Source: an uncultured Verrucomicrobiales bacterium | Lineage (GTDB): Bacteria > Verrucomicrobiota > Verrucomicrobiia > Verrucomicrobiales > DEV007 | Direction: 5' to 3' | Length of the DNA: 37,736 bases | Assembly: GCA_913058215.1 (NCBI GenBank) | Contig: CAJXQE010000021.1 | Location: forward strand, 1 to 37,736 | Part shown: piece by piece, positions 7,672-16,081 of the stretch | Layout of the letters: the number at the start of each line of letters is the position of its first letter | Position numbering within the stretch: the first letter of the stretch is position 1 | Notes under the pieces: generated by a model | Databases searched by the model: none | The model's input: the letters and a program-made list of their open reading frames with translations, nothing else | Told to the model about the DNA's origin: nothing | Translations under genes and position numbers: made by a program

Positions 7672-8651
7672 TGGGCGAGTTTCGTGGCCAGTTTGACAGC
7701 TTCGATCAAACTTTGTGGATTCGCTTTTCCCTGCCAGGCGATGTCGAGCGCAGTTCCGTGATCGACAGAGGTGCGAATGATAGGAAGCCCGAGGGTGGTG
7801 TTGACTGCTTCGTCGAAGGCAAGTGCTTTCAGTGGGATGTGTCCCTGGTCGTGATACATGCAGATGAAGGCATCGGTGGTCGCGCGCTTCGCCGGAATGA
7901 AAGCCGTGTCGGAGGGAAGCGGTCCTTCGAGAATAGCACCATTTGCTGCTGCCTTTTCCATCGCGGGAATGATGATTCGTTCCTCCTCCATATTTCCGAA
8001 CAAGCCGTGTTCTCCCGCATGAGGATTCAGACCACAGACGACCATGCGAGGTTCGTGGCCGCGGATTCTTTGCAGAGCGCTTCGAGTCAGCTCGATTACT
8101 TCGACAATTCGATCGACGCTCAGCAAGTCTGGAACTTCGTGGTAGCCGCAGTGGACGGTGACAAAGCTGGCGGTGACTTCATCCGATACCTGCAGCATGC
8201 AAAAGCGATCAACTCCAGTACGCTCCGCGAAAATTTCAGTGTGGCCGGGTTGGTTGATTCCGGCACTGTGAAGCGCTTCTTTGTTGATCGGCGCGGTGGC
8301 GACTCCGTCGACGACTTTAGCCATCGCGAGATCAATCGCTTTGATGATGTAATCGTAGGCTGCTTTTCCCGTGGCCGGATTGATGGTTCCGGGTTTGAAA
8401 TCATCCATAGAGATGCTGTCGATGTGAAAAATTCCAGGTTCGACTGCTGTGGCCAGTTCCTCTTCGGTGAAAATATTTCGAGGCATCGGTTTTCCAGTGG
8501 CTGCGGCACACTTGCTCAGCACCTCCACATCTCCAAAAATGATAGTCGCACAGCTTGCCGCGACTTCTGTGTTGTCGAGAAGATCGAGGCAAATCTCGGG
8601 ACCGACTCCGGCCGGGTCTCCCATAGTAATCGCGATGCGTGACAGGCTCAT
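7668..8651 (-). CDS. pdxA: 4-hydroxythreonine-4-phosphate dehydrogenase PdxA
   Basis: A 327-residue cytoplasmic NAD-dependent enzyme. In pyridoxal 5'-phosphate synthesis PdxA oxidises 4-phosphohydroxy-L-threonine to a product that decarboxylates to 3-amino-2-oxopropyl phosphate. The N-terminal signature is ITMGDPAGVGPE. The metal-binding histidines align with E. coli H166, H211 and H266 as H167 (VTVHCGYH), H211 (GLNPHAGEHG) and H267 (MYHDQGHIP). The C-terminus SVDHGTALDIAWQGKANP is typical. Family members called PdxA2 act on threonate or erythronate 4-phosphate, but their DUF1537 kinase partner is absent, so PdxA is the better call. It lies downstream of the LysR gene on the same strand and overlaps the esterase by 4 bp. 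Confidence 0.93.
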   Translation of the reverse strand: MSLSRIAITMGDPAGVGPEICLDLLDNTEVAASCATIIFGDVEVLSKCAAATGKPMPRNIFTEEELATAVEPGIFHIDSISMDDFKPGTINPATGKAAYDYIIKAIDLAMAKVVDGVATAPINKEALHSAGINQPGHTEIFAERTGVDRFCMLQVSDEVTASFVTVHCGYHEVPDLLSVDRIVEVIELTRSALQRIRGHEPRMVVCGLNPHAGEHGLFGNMEEERIIIPAMEKAAANGAILEGPLPSDTAFIPAKRATTDAFICMYHDQGHIPLKALAFDEAVNTTLGLPIIRTSVDHGTALDIAWQGKANPQSLIEAVKLATKLAQ

Positions 8652-8719
8652 TGGAGGATACTATGTTGCCGAATTTTGAGTCGCGCACTTTTCTTTTTGT
8701 TTGGAGAGGAGCGCTTCTG

Positions 8720-8739
8720 CAATTTGTTCACACAAATTG
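8720..8739. promoter_or_regulatory. Perfect 8-bp-arm palindrome upstream of pdxA
   Basis: CAATTTGT / TCAC / ACAAATTG is a perfect inverted repeat about 70-90 bp upstream of the pdxA start, in the 168-bp gap after the LysR stop. No T-run follows it in the direction of pdxA transcription. An operator or hairpin is plausible; the binding protein is unknown. Confidence 0.45.
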
Positions 8740-8759
8740 GAAAGGCTTCGCTTCTTTCC
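8739..8759. repeat. Second hairpin, GGAAAG/CTTTCC
   Basis: GGAAAG (8739-8744) and CTTTCC (8754-8759) can pair across a 9-base loop, directly next to the palindrome at 8720. The two stems together may form a compact leader structure for pdxA or protect the 3' end of the LysR mRNA. No thymine run follows on the minus strand. Confidence 0.3.
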
Positions 8760-8800
8760 CTGTATAGAGTTCAGATCCGTGCTCATCCCCTGATCTATGT

Positions 8801-8818
8801 AAAAAAACAAAGCCTGTT
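8801..8818 (-). terminator. Weak intrinsic-terminator-like element after the LysR gene
   Basis: On the minus strand, just past the LysR stop, AACA-ggctt-TGTT is followed by a run of seven T. The 4-bp stem is short, so termination would be weak or the match may be chance. Confidence 0.22.
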
Positions 8819-8819
8819 C

Positions 8820-9704
8820 CTAGTTATCCATCAACAATTCCACCAAAGCCTTAACAGCTTTCGTATCTCCCGACTTCCTCCATGCAGCGGAAAACAGCAG
8901 AGACAACTTCGGCTTTCGAATCTTAAGAAAAATCACTCCTGAATGCGGCAGCTGTTCCAGATCTGCCGGAGCAATCGCAACACCAGCCCCTCCGCCGACA
9001 AGACCAAGGAGTTCCGATAAGCCCTTGGCGCGAATGGTGACCTCGGGATTGATGCCGGCCTTGGAAAACATGTCAGCCATCATCTCGGGTCGGCCGGGGA
9101 ATTGATCTTCGTGCAGTGTCAGGAATTTGTCATCGCCCAGTTCCCCTAATTCGGCTGACTTTCGATTGGCAAGTCGATGGTCATCGGGAACCACGATCGC
9201 CATCTCCGTCGTCTTCACTGTTTTTACCTGAAAGTCCCGTACGATTTCCGGACAGGGATCGCCGATCAATGCCAGATCGATCTCACCGTCCCGGAGCGCT
9301 TTCTCCTGTTCGCTCGGGCTCATCTCAAAAATTTGAACGCAAACGTTCTCGTACTTCCGATTAAATTTTCGCATTCCTTCAGTGAGGAAGCCTGGTAGCG
9401 CAGTGGGTAGAAATCCAACCTTGATCGAAACCATCCGATCGTTGCGGGCAAAGCTCTTCATGGAATCAACAAGTGCGCCGGACTGTCGCAGCACTTCACG
9501 GGCTTGGACGAGTGCTGTGCTTCCGGCGTCGGTAAGGCTCAGACCATTGTGCTCACGATCAAACAGGGCAACTCCAAGTTCCTCCTCCAAATCCTTGATC
9601 TGACGCGACACTGCTGGTTGCGAAACATTGAGACGGGAAGCGGCCCGCGAAATATTCGTCTCTTCCGCCGCCATCACAAAATATCGCAGGTGTCTCAATT
9701 CCAT
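8820..9704 (-). CDS. LysR-family transcriptional regulator
   Basis: A 294-residue LysR-type regulator. The winged helix-turn-helix is at residues 1-60 (MELRHLRYFVMAAEE, then ISRAASRLNVSQPAVSRQI, LFDR), and a substrate-binding domain runs from about 92 to 294. It starts 76 bp from, and divergent to, the pirin gene, the classic arrangement for a LysR protein controlling its neighbour. A GGTATA-N9-TATACC palindrome with T-N11-A spacing sits immediately upstream of its start codon. The likely target is therefore the pirin-DoxX-FMN-reductase unit plus its own gene. The inducer is unknown. Control of the downstream pdxA gene is possible but not indicated. Confidence 0.92.
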   Translation of the reverse strand: MELRHLRYFVMAAEETNISRAASRLNVSQPAVSRQIKDLEEELGVALFDREHNGLSLTDAGSTALVQAREVLRQSGALVDSMKSFARNDRMVSIKVGFLPTALPGFLTEGMRKFNRKYENVCVQIFEMSPSEQEKALRDGEIDLALIGDPCPEIVRDFQVKTVKTTEMAIVVPDDHRLANRKSAELGELGDDKFLTLHEDQFPGRPEMMADMFSKAGINPEVTIRAKGLSELLGLVGGGAGVAIAPADLEQLPHSGVIFLKIRKPKLSLLFSAAWRKSGDTKAVKALVELLMDN

Positions 9705-9706
9705 TT

Positions 9707-9727
9707 GGTATAACTAAAACGTATACC
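9707..9727. promoter_or_regulatory. LysR-type operator palindrome (GGTATA-N9-TATACC)
   Basis: Perfect 6-bp arms separated by 9 bases, within the 76-bp divergent gap between the LysR and pirin genes. It contains the T-N11-A pattern of LysR recognition sites (T9711 to A9723). It starts 3 bp from the LysR start codon, a position suited to autorepression. A further GGTAT half-site occurs at 9741-9745. Confidence 0.6.
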
Positions 9728-9780
9728 TCCCCAAAAACAAGGTATTGGCTGATATTCGAAAAAAGCAGCAGGATGTGGCC

Positions 9781-10515
9781 ATGGAAACGAAAACAACACC
9801 CAAAGTAACGAAGCGTTCTGCCAATGAACGCGGCCGCGCTGACCACGGTTGGCTCCAGGCTCGCTTCACTTTTTCCTTCTCGGGTTATTTTGATCCGGAT
9901 CACATGGGGTTCAAAGCGTTGCGTGTCATGAACAATGACACGATTCAGCCCGGTGGCGGATTCCCAACTCATCCGCATGCCGATATGGAAATCTTCACTT
10001 ATGTCATCGAAGGGAAGCTCCAGCATAAAGACAGCATGGGGAACGGAGCGGTCATCGAGCCGGGAAATCTCCAATACATGAGCGCCGGTAGCGGCGTAGA
10101 GCACAGTGAGTTCAATCCATCTGACTCAGAGAAATTGCATCTCTACCAAATCTGGCTCCACCCGAACGAAACTGGCGGCGAACCTCGTTACGCGGAGAAA
10201 CAGCTTGGTGAACTCGCGAATCCGAACGACCTGACCATTCTCTATTCGGGAGATGGCCGTGACGGTTCTACAGAGATCCGACAAAATGCGGAAATCTGTT
10301 TCGGAAAAGCGGATGCAGGGAACACGCTCATCGTGCCAGCTTCCGAAACGATGCCGCATGCCTGGATTCAGGTGGTCTCTGGAAATGTATCGGTTCTCGG
10401 AGAGAATCTGAAAACAGCCGACGGTCTCGCCGTCGAAAATGGTGCAGGCGGCTTTTCCATCGAAGCCACCGAAGATTCCGAATTCTTCCTTTTCCGCCTC
10501 AACGAAACAGACTGA
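9781..10515 (+). CDS. Pirin-family protein (YhhW-like, cupin)
   Basis: A 244-residue pirin. I chose ATG 9781 because AGGA (9770-9773) lies 7 bases upstream; a TTG at 9745 is less convincing. The N-terminal cupin has the metal ligands H64 and H66 (THPHADMEI), H108 and E110 (GSGVEHSEF), all conserved. The C-terminal cupin is about residues 135-244. Bacterial homologues show quercetin 2,3-dioxygenase activity or act as redox-sensing partners. It is first of three genes with 32- and 26-bp gaps (DoxX-like, FMN reductase), a combination common in stress-response loci under a divergent LysR regulator. Confidence 0.92.
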   Translation: METKTTPKVTKRSANERGRADHGWLQARFTFSFSGYFDPDHMGFKALRVMNNDTIQPGGGFPTHPHADMEIFTYVIEGKLQHKDSMGNGAVIEPGNLQYMSAGSGVEHSEFNPSDSEKLHLYQIWLHPNETGGEPRYAEKQLGELANPNDLTILYSGDGRDGSTEIRQNAEICFGKADAGNTLIVPASETMPHAWIQVVSGNVSVLGENLKTADGLAVENGAGGFSIEATEDSEFFLFRLNETD

Positions 10516-10547
10516 ACCAATCTCAAAGATCCAACATTCAAAAACCT

Positions 10548-10928
10548 ATGAACAAACTAACTACTATCGCCGGGGCCCTGCTCGGACTCGCTTTCATCGT
10601 CTTCGGACTGAATTTCTTCCTCAGCTTCATCGAGATGCCCGGGCCTCCGAAGGACAGTAACGCGGCAAAATGGTTCGGGGTCATGGCGCCGACCGGCTAC
10701 ATGGGGATGGTCAAAGTCTTTGAAATCATCGGTGGAATCCTTGTGGCGGTTCCTAAAACCCGGAATATCGGATTGCTCGTTCTCGGGCCGATTATCGTGA
10801 ACATCCTCGCCTTCAACATTTTTGTCGCACCCGGAGGATTGACCCAGGCTCCTGTGATCATTATCTCTGTTTTGGGAGCATTCCTTCTCTGGGCAGAACG
10901 GAAATCGTTCGCAAAATTGATCCATTAG
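10548..10928 (+). CDS. DoxX-like four-helix membrane protein
   Basis: A 126-residue integral membrane protein with four predicted helices at about 4-24, 52-72, 75-95 and 98-117. Size and the pattern KVFEIIGGILVAVPKTRNIG match the DoxX/DoxX-like group, which includes proteins tied to quinone or thiol redox at the inner membrane. Its place between pirin and FMN reductase supports a membrane redox role. No catalytic motif is visible, so the specific activity is unknown. Confidence 0.82.
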   Translation: MNKLTTIAGALLGLAFIVFGLNFFLSFIEMPGPPKDSNAAKWFGVMAPTGYMGMVKVFEIIGGILVAVPKTRNIGLLVLGPIIVNILAFNIFVAPGGLTQAPVIIISVLGAFLLWAERKSFAKLIH

Positions 10929-10954
10929 ATTTCTACTGAACAAAAGACACCACT

Positions 10955-11476
10955 ATGAAAATTCTCGCATTCGGAGGCTCGACCAGCTCGACCTCCATCA
11001 ATAGACAGCTCGCCAATTACGCCGCCGGAAAAGTTCCCCGAGCCGAGGTGACGGACCTCGACCTTCGTCAGTTTGATCTTCCGATCTACAGTTCGGATGA
11101 GGAAGAAGCCAACGGCATACCGGAAGGCGCAGTAGAATTCAAAGCGCTGATTCAAAGTCACGATGCAATCGTTCTTTCGCTGGCCGAACACAACGGGTCC
11201 TACAGCGCTGCCTTTAAAAACCTGTATGATTGGACTTCGCGGATCGATACCAGCGTCTGGGCGGACAAGCCGATGTTGCTGATGGCGACCTCACCCGGTG
11301 GGCGCGGAGGAGCAACGGTTCTGGAGGCAGGGAAAGCGACATTCCCAAGAATGGGCGCTGATCTGAGAGCGACCTTCAGCCTGCCGTCGTTTTACGACAA
11401 TTTCTCGGCGGAAGAAGGAGTGGGCGACGCCGCTCTGGGCGAAGAGTTGGAAACTGCGATTGCGACTTTGTCCTGA
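10955..11476 (+). CDS. NAD(P)H-dependent FMN reductase
   Basis: A 173-residue flavodoxin-fold oxidoreductase. The flavin phosphate loop is GGSTSSTSINRQLA (8-20). The segment SLAEHNGSYSAAFKNLYDW (75-93) matches the PEYNGS-type FMN loop of this family, and MATSPGGRGGA is the second flavin loop. Family members reduce free FMN, quinones or azo compounds with NAD(P)H. It is the last gene of the pirin-DoxX unit, 26 bp after the DoxX-like gene, and may supply reducing power for that block. A 72-bp gap separates it from the next gene. Confidence 0.9.
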   Translation: MKILAFGGSTSSTSINRQLANYAAGKVPRAEVTDLDLRQFDLPIYSSDEEEANGIPEGAVEFKALIQSHDAIVLSLAEHNGSYSAAFKNLYDWTSRIDTSVWADKPMLLMATSPGGRGGATVLEAGKATFPRMGADLRATFSLPSFYDNFSAEEGVGDAALGEELETAIATLS

Positions 11477-11548
11477 CAGAATCGCATTTCCTGTGGAAAT
11501 ATCGCGTAGGAAACGGCGGGATTCCTGTTAACTTCTCTGCTGAATCCT

Positions 11549-13111
11549 ATGCGGCTTTCCATAAATTCACGTCCTGCAATCACTGCCTGCGCCTCCCTTC
11601 TTGGTAAGCTTGTAAGCTCGATCAGATCTCTTCTTTTATTTCTCTGCTGCGTTGCGACGCTTGCTTCAGCGGCACCTCGTCAGCTATCGCTTCAGATCGA
11701 GTTGTCGACGGGGGAACGGGTGGACTATCTTTTCTACGAGCCGCAACAAGCTTCCGATGGTGAAGTGCTGCCTCTCCTTCTCTTCCTCCACGGTGGCGGG
11801 GAAAGCGGTGATGGTTTAGAAAAGGTGAAAACTCATGGTCCGCCTCGCGAAATTGAGGAGGGCAGGGAGTTTCCGATGTTTGTCGTGTCACCCCTCAATC
11901 CTGATGCGAAAGGCTTCTGGGATGAGGACCGACTTTCCCGTTTTCTGGACGCCCTGCAAGAGAAGGTCGAATTCGACAAAGCCCGGGTTTATCTCGCTGG
12001 AATGAGTCGGGGCGGTTACGGAGCCTATCGGCTGGCGATGGAAAATCCGGATCGTTTTGCGGCGATGATCGTTTTGTGTGGAGCGGCTCCTTCACCCTAT
12101 GCGAACTGGTTGGGCGATTTGCCTGTTTGGATGATTCACGGGGAAAAGGACAAGTCTATTCCGGTGGCGGAATCCGTGCGGATGGAGAAAGCGATTCGGG
12201 AGGTGGGTGGAAATGTGCGGCTGACGCTTTATCCGGAAGCTGGACACGATGTCTGGACGCGAACTTTTCAGGATCCAAAAACCATCAACTGGCTGCTGAG
12301 CCATCGTCGTGGCGGTGAGTCGGTAGTTGAGTTTGAGGATGTTCTTATCACCTTCGGAGAAACGCAGGCGGCTTTGAAACGCGCAGGAAAGGGAATCCAG
12401 CAGTTCAGCGTCGCTCAACCGAATGGAAAGAGGTTTCACGCTGAGTCTGTCCAGAACACCTATGTGGCTCGATTGCTGGACAATGACAAATTGGCCGGGA
12501 TCAAAGGAGCGGTTGTCGGAAAGAGAGGGCAGGATGCTTTTGGGATCGAGGGGCCTCTCAGCGCCACCCTTTTTCAAAGTGGATGGCATCTCTCTAAGAA
12601 TCAGCCTGTCATTGAGATCCGTGAAGGGGAGAATCCAGGTATCGAGACGGAGTTGGGCATTATTTTATCAAAACCGATCACCAAAGAGTTGGCGGACATC
12701 GCCGCGCTGAAAGAGCACATTGAGGCGCTTGTTCCCGTCATCGAGCTTCCCTCCGGAAAGATGGATTGGTCGGAGAAGCCGAGGGCTGTCGACTTGATTG
12801 CCGCGAACGTGGGATCTGATAACTACATCGTTGGGGAAAAATACACCGATCTTTCCATCGATCTGGATGCGCTTCCGGTTCAGCTTTTTGCCGGAGACAA
12901 AATTATCAACGAAACTTCCGGAGGAGCCGCAAATCGCGGCCAGTGGTGGAACTTTCTGCATCAAGTGAACTGGGCGGTGAAGCAGGGCTACGAACTGAAG
13001 CCAGGTAATCTTGTCATCACCGGAGCTCTCGGGAAGATTCGCAAAGATGGAGTGGGAAGCTACCGGGCGACCTTCGGGGACCTCGGTGAGATCCGTTTTT
13101 CCCTGAAATAA
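11549..13111 (+). CDS. Secreted esterase fused to a 2-keto-4-pentenoate-hydratase-like domain
   Basis: A 520-residue protein with two unrelated enzyme folds. A signal peptide is at about 1-42 with a long n-region; no closer in-frame start was found. Residues 45-255 are an alpha/beta-hydrolase of the PHB-depolymerase/feruloyl-esterase-like type: FLHGGGESGDG, nucleophile S153 in GMSRGG, acid D201 in HGEKD and H233 in PEAGHD. Residues about 285-520 match the MhpD/fumarylacetoacetase-related hydratase fold: FGIEGPLSATLFQSG, the metal pair E366 and E368 in GIETELG, E399 in VIEL, DLIAANVGSDNYIVG and LVITGALG. The metal ligands appear intact, so this half may be catalytic. Hydratases of this fold are normally cytoplasmic, so an exported copy is unusual. 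Substrate unknown; an ester releasing an unsaturated or keto acid is one idea. Confidence 0.8.
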   Translation: MRLSINSRPAITACASLLGKLVSSIRSLLLFLCCVATLASAAPRQLSLQIELSTGERVDYLFYEPQQASDGEVLPLLLFLHGGGESGDGLEKVKTHGPPREIEEGREFPMFVVSPLNPDAKGFWDEDRLSRFLDALQEKVEFDKARVYLAGMSRGGYGAYRLAMENPDRFAAMIVLCGAAPSPYANWLGDLPVWMIHGEKDKSIPVAESVRMEKAIREVGGNVRLTLYPEAGHDVWTRTFQDPKTINWLLSHRRGGESVVEFEDVLITFGETQAALKRAGKGIQQFSVAQPNGKRFHAESVQNTYVARLLDNDKLAGIKGAVVGKRGQDAFGIEGPLSATLFQSGWHLSKNQPVIEIREGENPGIETELGIILSKPITKELADIAALKEHIEALVPVIELPSGKMDWSEKPRAVDLIAANVGSDNYIVGEKYTDLSIDLDALPVQLFAGDKIINETSGGAANRGQWWNFLHQVNWAVKQGYELKPGNLVITGALGKIRKDGVGSYRATFGDLGEIRFSLK

Positions 13112-13215
13112 TCAGGAGTATTCCGGGGCGACTTCACTCTTGAAATTCAGGAAATCCAAACTGACAGTAAGCGACGCTGCAGGGTTCATTTTCTTTCGCA
13201 GTGCTTTCCAGGTTT

Positions 13216-14046
13216 ATGAGACTCGCTCTTTTCAGTATCTTCGGCCTTCTTGCCCTTACCTCCTGTCAGGTCCCCTCATCGATTTCTCTGGATCCGGTTC
13301 CTTTGTCCGGAAACAAGGCTAATTCGAAGTTCAGCAAATCGATACTGGCCGGACTCGACGCTCCGACCTGGGGGCAGCAGGAATTGGAATCAGGAATTCC
13401 GGGATGGGATTTTCAAATCGATGACAGATACACCAGCGTGTCGACCAGTCAGAAAGTCATCGCGATAACTTTCGATGACGGCCCTCACGGTTCGAACACT
13501 CCGCGTCTGCTCGACATGCTGAAGCAGCGGAACGTGAAGGCTACCTTTTACGTCGTTGGCGATATGATCACCGGGAATCCCTCCTCGGCTCCGGGGCTTT
13601 TACGCCGGATGGTCGCTGAAGGTCATGAGATCGGGAATCACACCGTGACCCACGGTACTCTATCGCGAATGTCTAATGACGCTTTGCGAAGTGAGTTGAG
13701 CAGGGCACACAAGTTGATTTTGAAAGAGACTGGCGTTGCCCCGCGCTCGATGCGTCCTCCCGGAGGAGCGATCAAGTCGGACCAGAGAAAATTGATGCTG
13801 GAGGAATTCGGCTACCCCACCATTTTGTGGTCGGTGGACCCGGAGGATTGGAAAAGGCCGGGGCCGTCTGTGGTCACGAGCCGTCTCTTAAAGGGGGCCA
13901 GTCCCGGCGGGATTCTTTTGGTCCACGATCTACATAAGCCTACGGTTGACGCAATGCCCTCGACTCTGGATCAACTCCTGGCTCAGGGATACAAGTTCGT
14001 CACCATCTCTGAGCTGATCGCTCTTGATGAGCGCAAAAAGGAATAA
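13216..14046 (+). CDS. Polysaccharide deacetylase (CE4/NodB) lipoprotein
   Basis: A 276-residue lipoprotein that would remove N- or O-acetyl groups from polysaccharide or peptidoglycan. I chose ATG 13216 over GTG 13201; it gives a short signal with lipobox LTSC (C17). The NodB domain spans about 80-270 with all five motifs: TFDDGP (D87, D88), HEIGNHTVTH (H142, H146), RPPGGA, SVDPEDWKRPG and LLVHDLH. It sits 104 bp after the esterase-hydratase gene and 87 bp before a sulfatase, within a run of exported carbohydrate-modifying genes on the same strand. No glycan-binding module is visible. Confidence 0.92.
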   Translation: MRLALFSIFGLLALTSCQVPSSISLDPVPLSGNKANSKFSKSILAGLDAPTWGQQELESGIPGWDFQIDDRYTSVSTSQKVIAITFDDGPHGSNTPRLLDMLKQRNVKATFYVVGDMITGNPSSAPGLLRRMVAEGHEIGNHTVTHGTLSRMSNDALRSELSRAHKLILKETGVAPRSMRPPGGAIKSDQRKLMLEEFGYPTILWSVDPEDWKRPGPSVVTSRLLKGASPGGILLVHDLHKPTVDAMPSTLDQLLAQGYKFVTISELIALDERKKE

Positions 14047-14133
14047 ATCAGGCGAAGCGGGGTATTTTCTTAATCAGGGATTCAAATTAGGTTTTATTCC
14101 CCTTTTCGAGAAACCCCTACTTTGCCCGGCCCT

Positions 14134-16029
14134 ATGTCGAAATACCCTTTGATTTTCGCTCTGCTCTTTCTGAGCTTCAGCATCTTCACGTCCAGGGCGG
14201 AGACCGAAAAGCCAAATATCGTCATGATTCTGGCCGATGATCTGGGCTGGGCGGATACTACTCTCTACGGGCACACTTCATTGTACGAGACGCCGAACAT
14301 CGAGCGTCTTGCCAAACGGGGAATGACATTTTCCCATGCGTATTCCGCGAGCCCTTTGTGTTCGCCGACGAGGTCCAGCATTCTCACGGGGCTGCACCCT
14401 GCGCGGACAGGTTTGACCACGCCGAATTGCCACCTGCCACAGGTGGTCCTGAAAGCGACGCCGGGTGCAAAGGGGAATGCGGGGAACAAGTCGGTGGGAC
14501 CGAATGGCGTTTCACGACTGGATACCAAATACGATACTCTCGCAGAACGATTGAAATCGGTAGGTTATGCGACCGGCCATTTCGGGAAGTGGCACCTCGG
14601 CAAAGAACCTTACTCGCCATTGGAACACGGCTTCGATGTCGACATTCCTCACTGGGCCGGTCCCGGACCGGCTGGCAGCTTTGTCGCACCGTGGAAATTC
14701 CCTGATTTCGATCCGGATACTCCGAAAGAGCATATTGAAGATAGGATGGCAAAAGAGGCGTCTGACTGGATGGCGGCGAACAAAGAAAAGCCGTTTTTCC
14801 TCAACTACTGGATGTTCAGCGTTCATGCGCCCTTTGATGCCAAGCCTGAGTTGATCGAAAAATACCGGCCCAAAATTGATCCTCAGGACCCTCAGAGAAG
14901 TCCCACGTATGCAGCGATGATCGAAAGCATGGACGACGCTGTTGGAACCTTGCTCGATACGCTCGATGATCTTGGAGCCACTGATAAAACCATCATCATT
15001 TTCTTCTCCGATAATGGAGGGAACATGTATAACGAAGTCGACGGAACCACGCCGACATCCAATGATCCACTTCGCGGAGGGAAGGCCTCGATGTATGAAG
15101 GTGGCGTTCGTGTGCCGATGATTGCGAGCTGGCCCGGTGAGATTAAACCGGATTCAAAGAATGATGCCGTGGTTCAGAGTTGCGATTTTTATCCAACTCT
15201 TCTGCAAATGTTAGAATTGGATCCGGGTGAAGGTCAGGAGTTTGATGGTATTTCTATTCTGCCCGCCTTCAAAGGCGGCGATCTCAGTCGGGAGGCGATC
15301 TTCACCTATTTTCCCCACGATCCACCGGTCCCGGACTGGGTCCCGCCTTCGGTCACTGTTCATCGGGGTGACTGGAAATTATTTCGACTGTTCTTCCAGG
15401 GAGAAGACGGGGAGCATCGGTATCAGCTTTTTAATTTGGCTGAAGACATCGGGGAAACTAAAAACCTCGCTGAAGAAAAACCTGAGTTGGTCGCGGAGCT
15501 GGATGCCTTGATTGATGCTTTTCTCATCGAGACTAAAGCCGTGTTGCCAATTCCTAATCCAAGCTTTGACCCGTCGAAGTATCGCCCTGAGCAAGAAGGG
15601 AAAAATCGCGAGAGGACGAACAAGCCTGCTCCCAAGGCTAAGCCAATAGAGCAAACCGTTGGCGGCTGGAAAGCCCGGCAATCGGTCGGTATTTTAAAGG
15701 AAGGAGTGCTCACCTTGGAAGGAAACGCCAAGGCCCCCTTTCTGGGAGTTGGCGCGACGGTAGCTGAAAAACCAGGAATCACTTTTCGCGTCCGAACTAA
15801 AAATGGAGGGGCGGGGAAAATCGAATTTATTTCCAAAGGCGGCGAAGCAAAAAATACTCCGTTTACCTTGAGCGGTAGTGACTGGCAGGAAATTTCACTG
15901 AAAGTCCCCGCGAAAAATTCCACAGGAATCCTGAGGATTTACCTTCCTGCGGAGAAGAAGGCTGTGGAAATTGACTGGATTGAGTTGAAGTCGGATGGAA
16001 AAGTTCCACGTCGGTGGGAGTTCAATTGA
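14134..16029 (+). CDS. Secreted S1 sulfatase with C-terminal beta-sandwich domain
   Basis: A 631-residue exported sulfatase. ATG 14134 gives a clean signal peptide ([20 protein letters not shown]); a TTG 12 bases upstream is less likely. Metal residues are D35 and D36 in LADDLGW. The formylglycine motif is canonical, C76-S-P-T-R. Other marks are [27 protein letters not shown] and [15 protein letters not shown]. The sulfatase core ends near residue 470. A basic linker with KPAPKAKP leads to a beta-rich region (about 500-631; [18 protein letters not shown], then [10 protein letters not shown]) that looks like a carbohydrate-binding or jelly-roll module, not assigned. The extension makes it about 130 residues longer than usual. 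It probably acts on a sulfated polysaccharide together with the following DUF1080 genes. Confidence 0.92.
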   Translation: MSKYPLIFALLFLSFSIFTSRAETEKPNIVMILADDLGWADTTLYGHTSLYETPNIERLAKRGMTFSHAYSASPLCSPTRSSILTGLHPARTGLTTPNCHLPQVVLKATPGAKGNAGNKSVGPNGVSRLDTKYDTLAERLKSVGYATGHFGKWHLGKEPYSPLEHGFDVDIPHWAGPGPAGSFVAPWKFPDFDPDTPKEHIEDRMAKEASDWMAANKEKPFFLNYWMFSVHAPFDAKPELIEKYRPKIDPQDPQRSPTYAAMIESMDDAVGTLLDTLDDLGATDKTIIIFFSDNGGNMYNEVDGTTPTSNDPLRGGKASMYEGGVRVPMIASWPGEIKPDSKNDAVVQSCDFYPTLLQMLELDPGEGQEFDGISILPAFKGGDLSREAIFTYFPHDPPVPDWVPPSVTVHRGDWKLFRLFFQGEDGEHRYQLFNLAEDIGETKNLAEEKPELVAELDALIDAFLIETKAVLPIPNPSFDPSKYRPEQEGKNRERTNKPAPKAKPIEQTVGGWKARQSVGILKEGVLTLEGNAKAPFLGVGATVAEKPGITFRVRTKNGGAGKIEFISKGGEAKNTPFTLSGSDWQEISLKVPAKNSTGILRIYLPAEKKAVEIDWIELKSDGKVPRRWEFN

Positions 16030-16081
16030 CCCAAGCCTGCTCTTTCGTTTATTTTACATTCTAAAATCGTAACTAATTATC

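Noticed and set aside
7671-8642. 323-residue open frame on the plus strand opposite pdxA
   Set aside because: It is an exact antisense shadow of a strongly conserved gene; the translation shows no domain and is Ser/Arg/Phe-rich.
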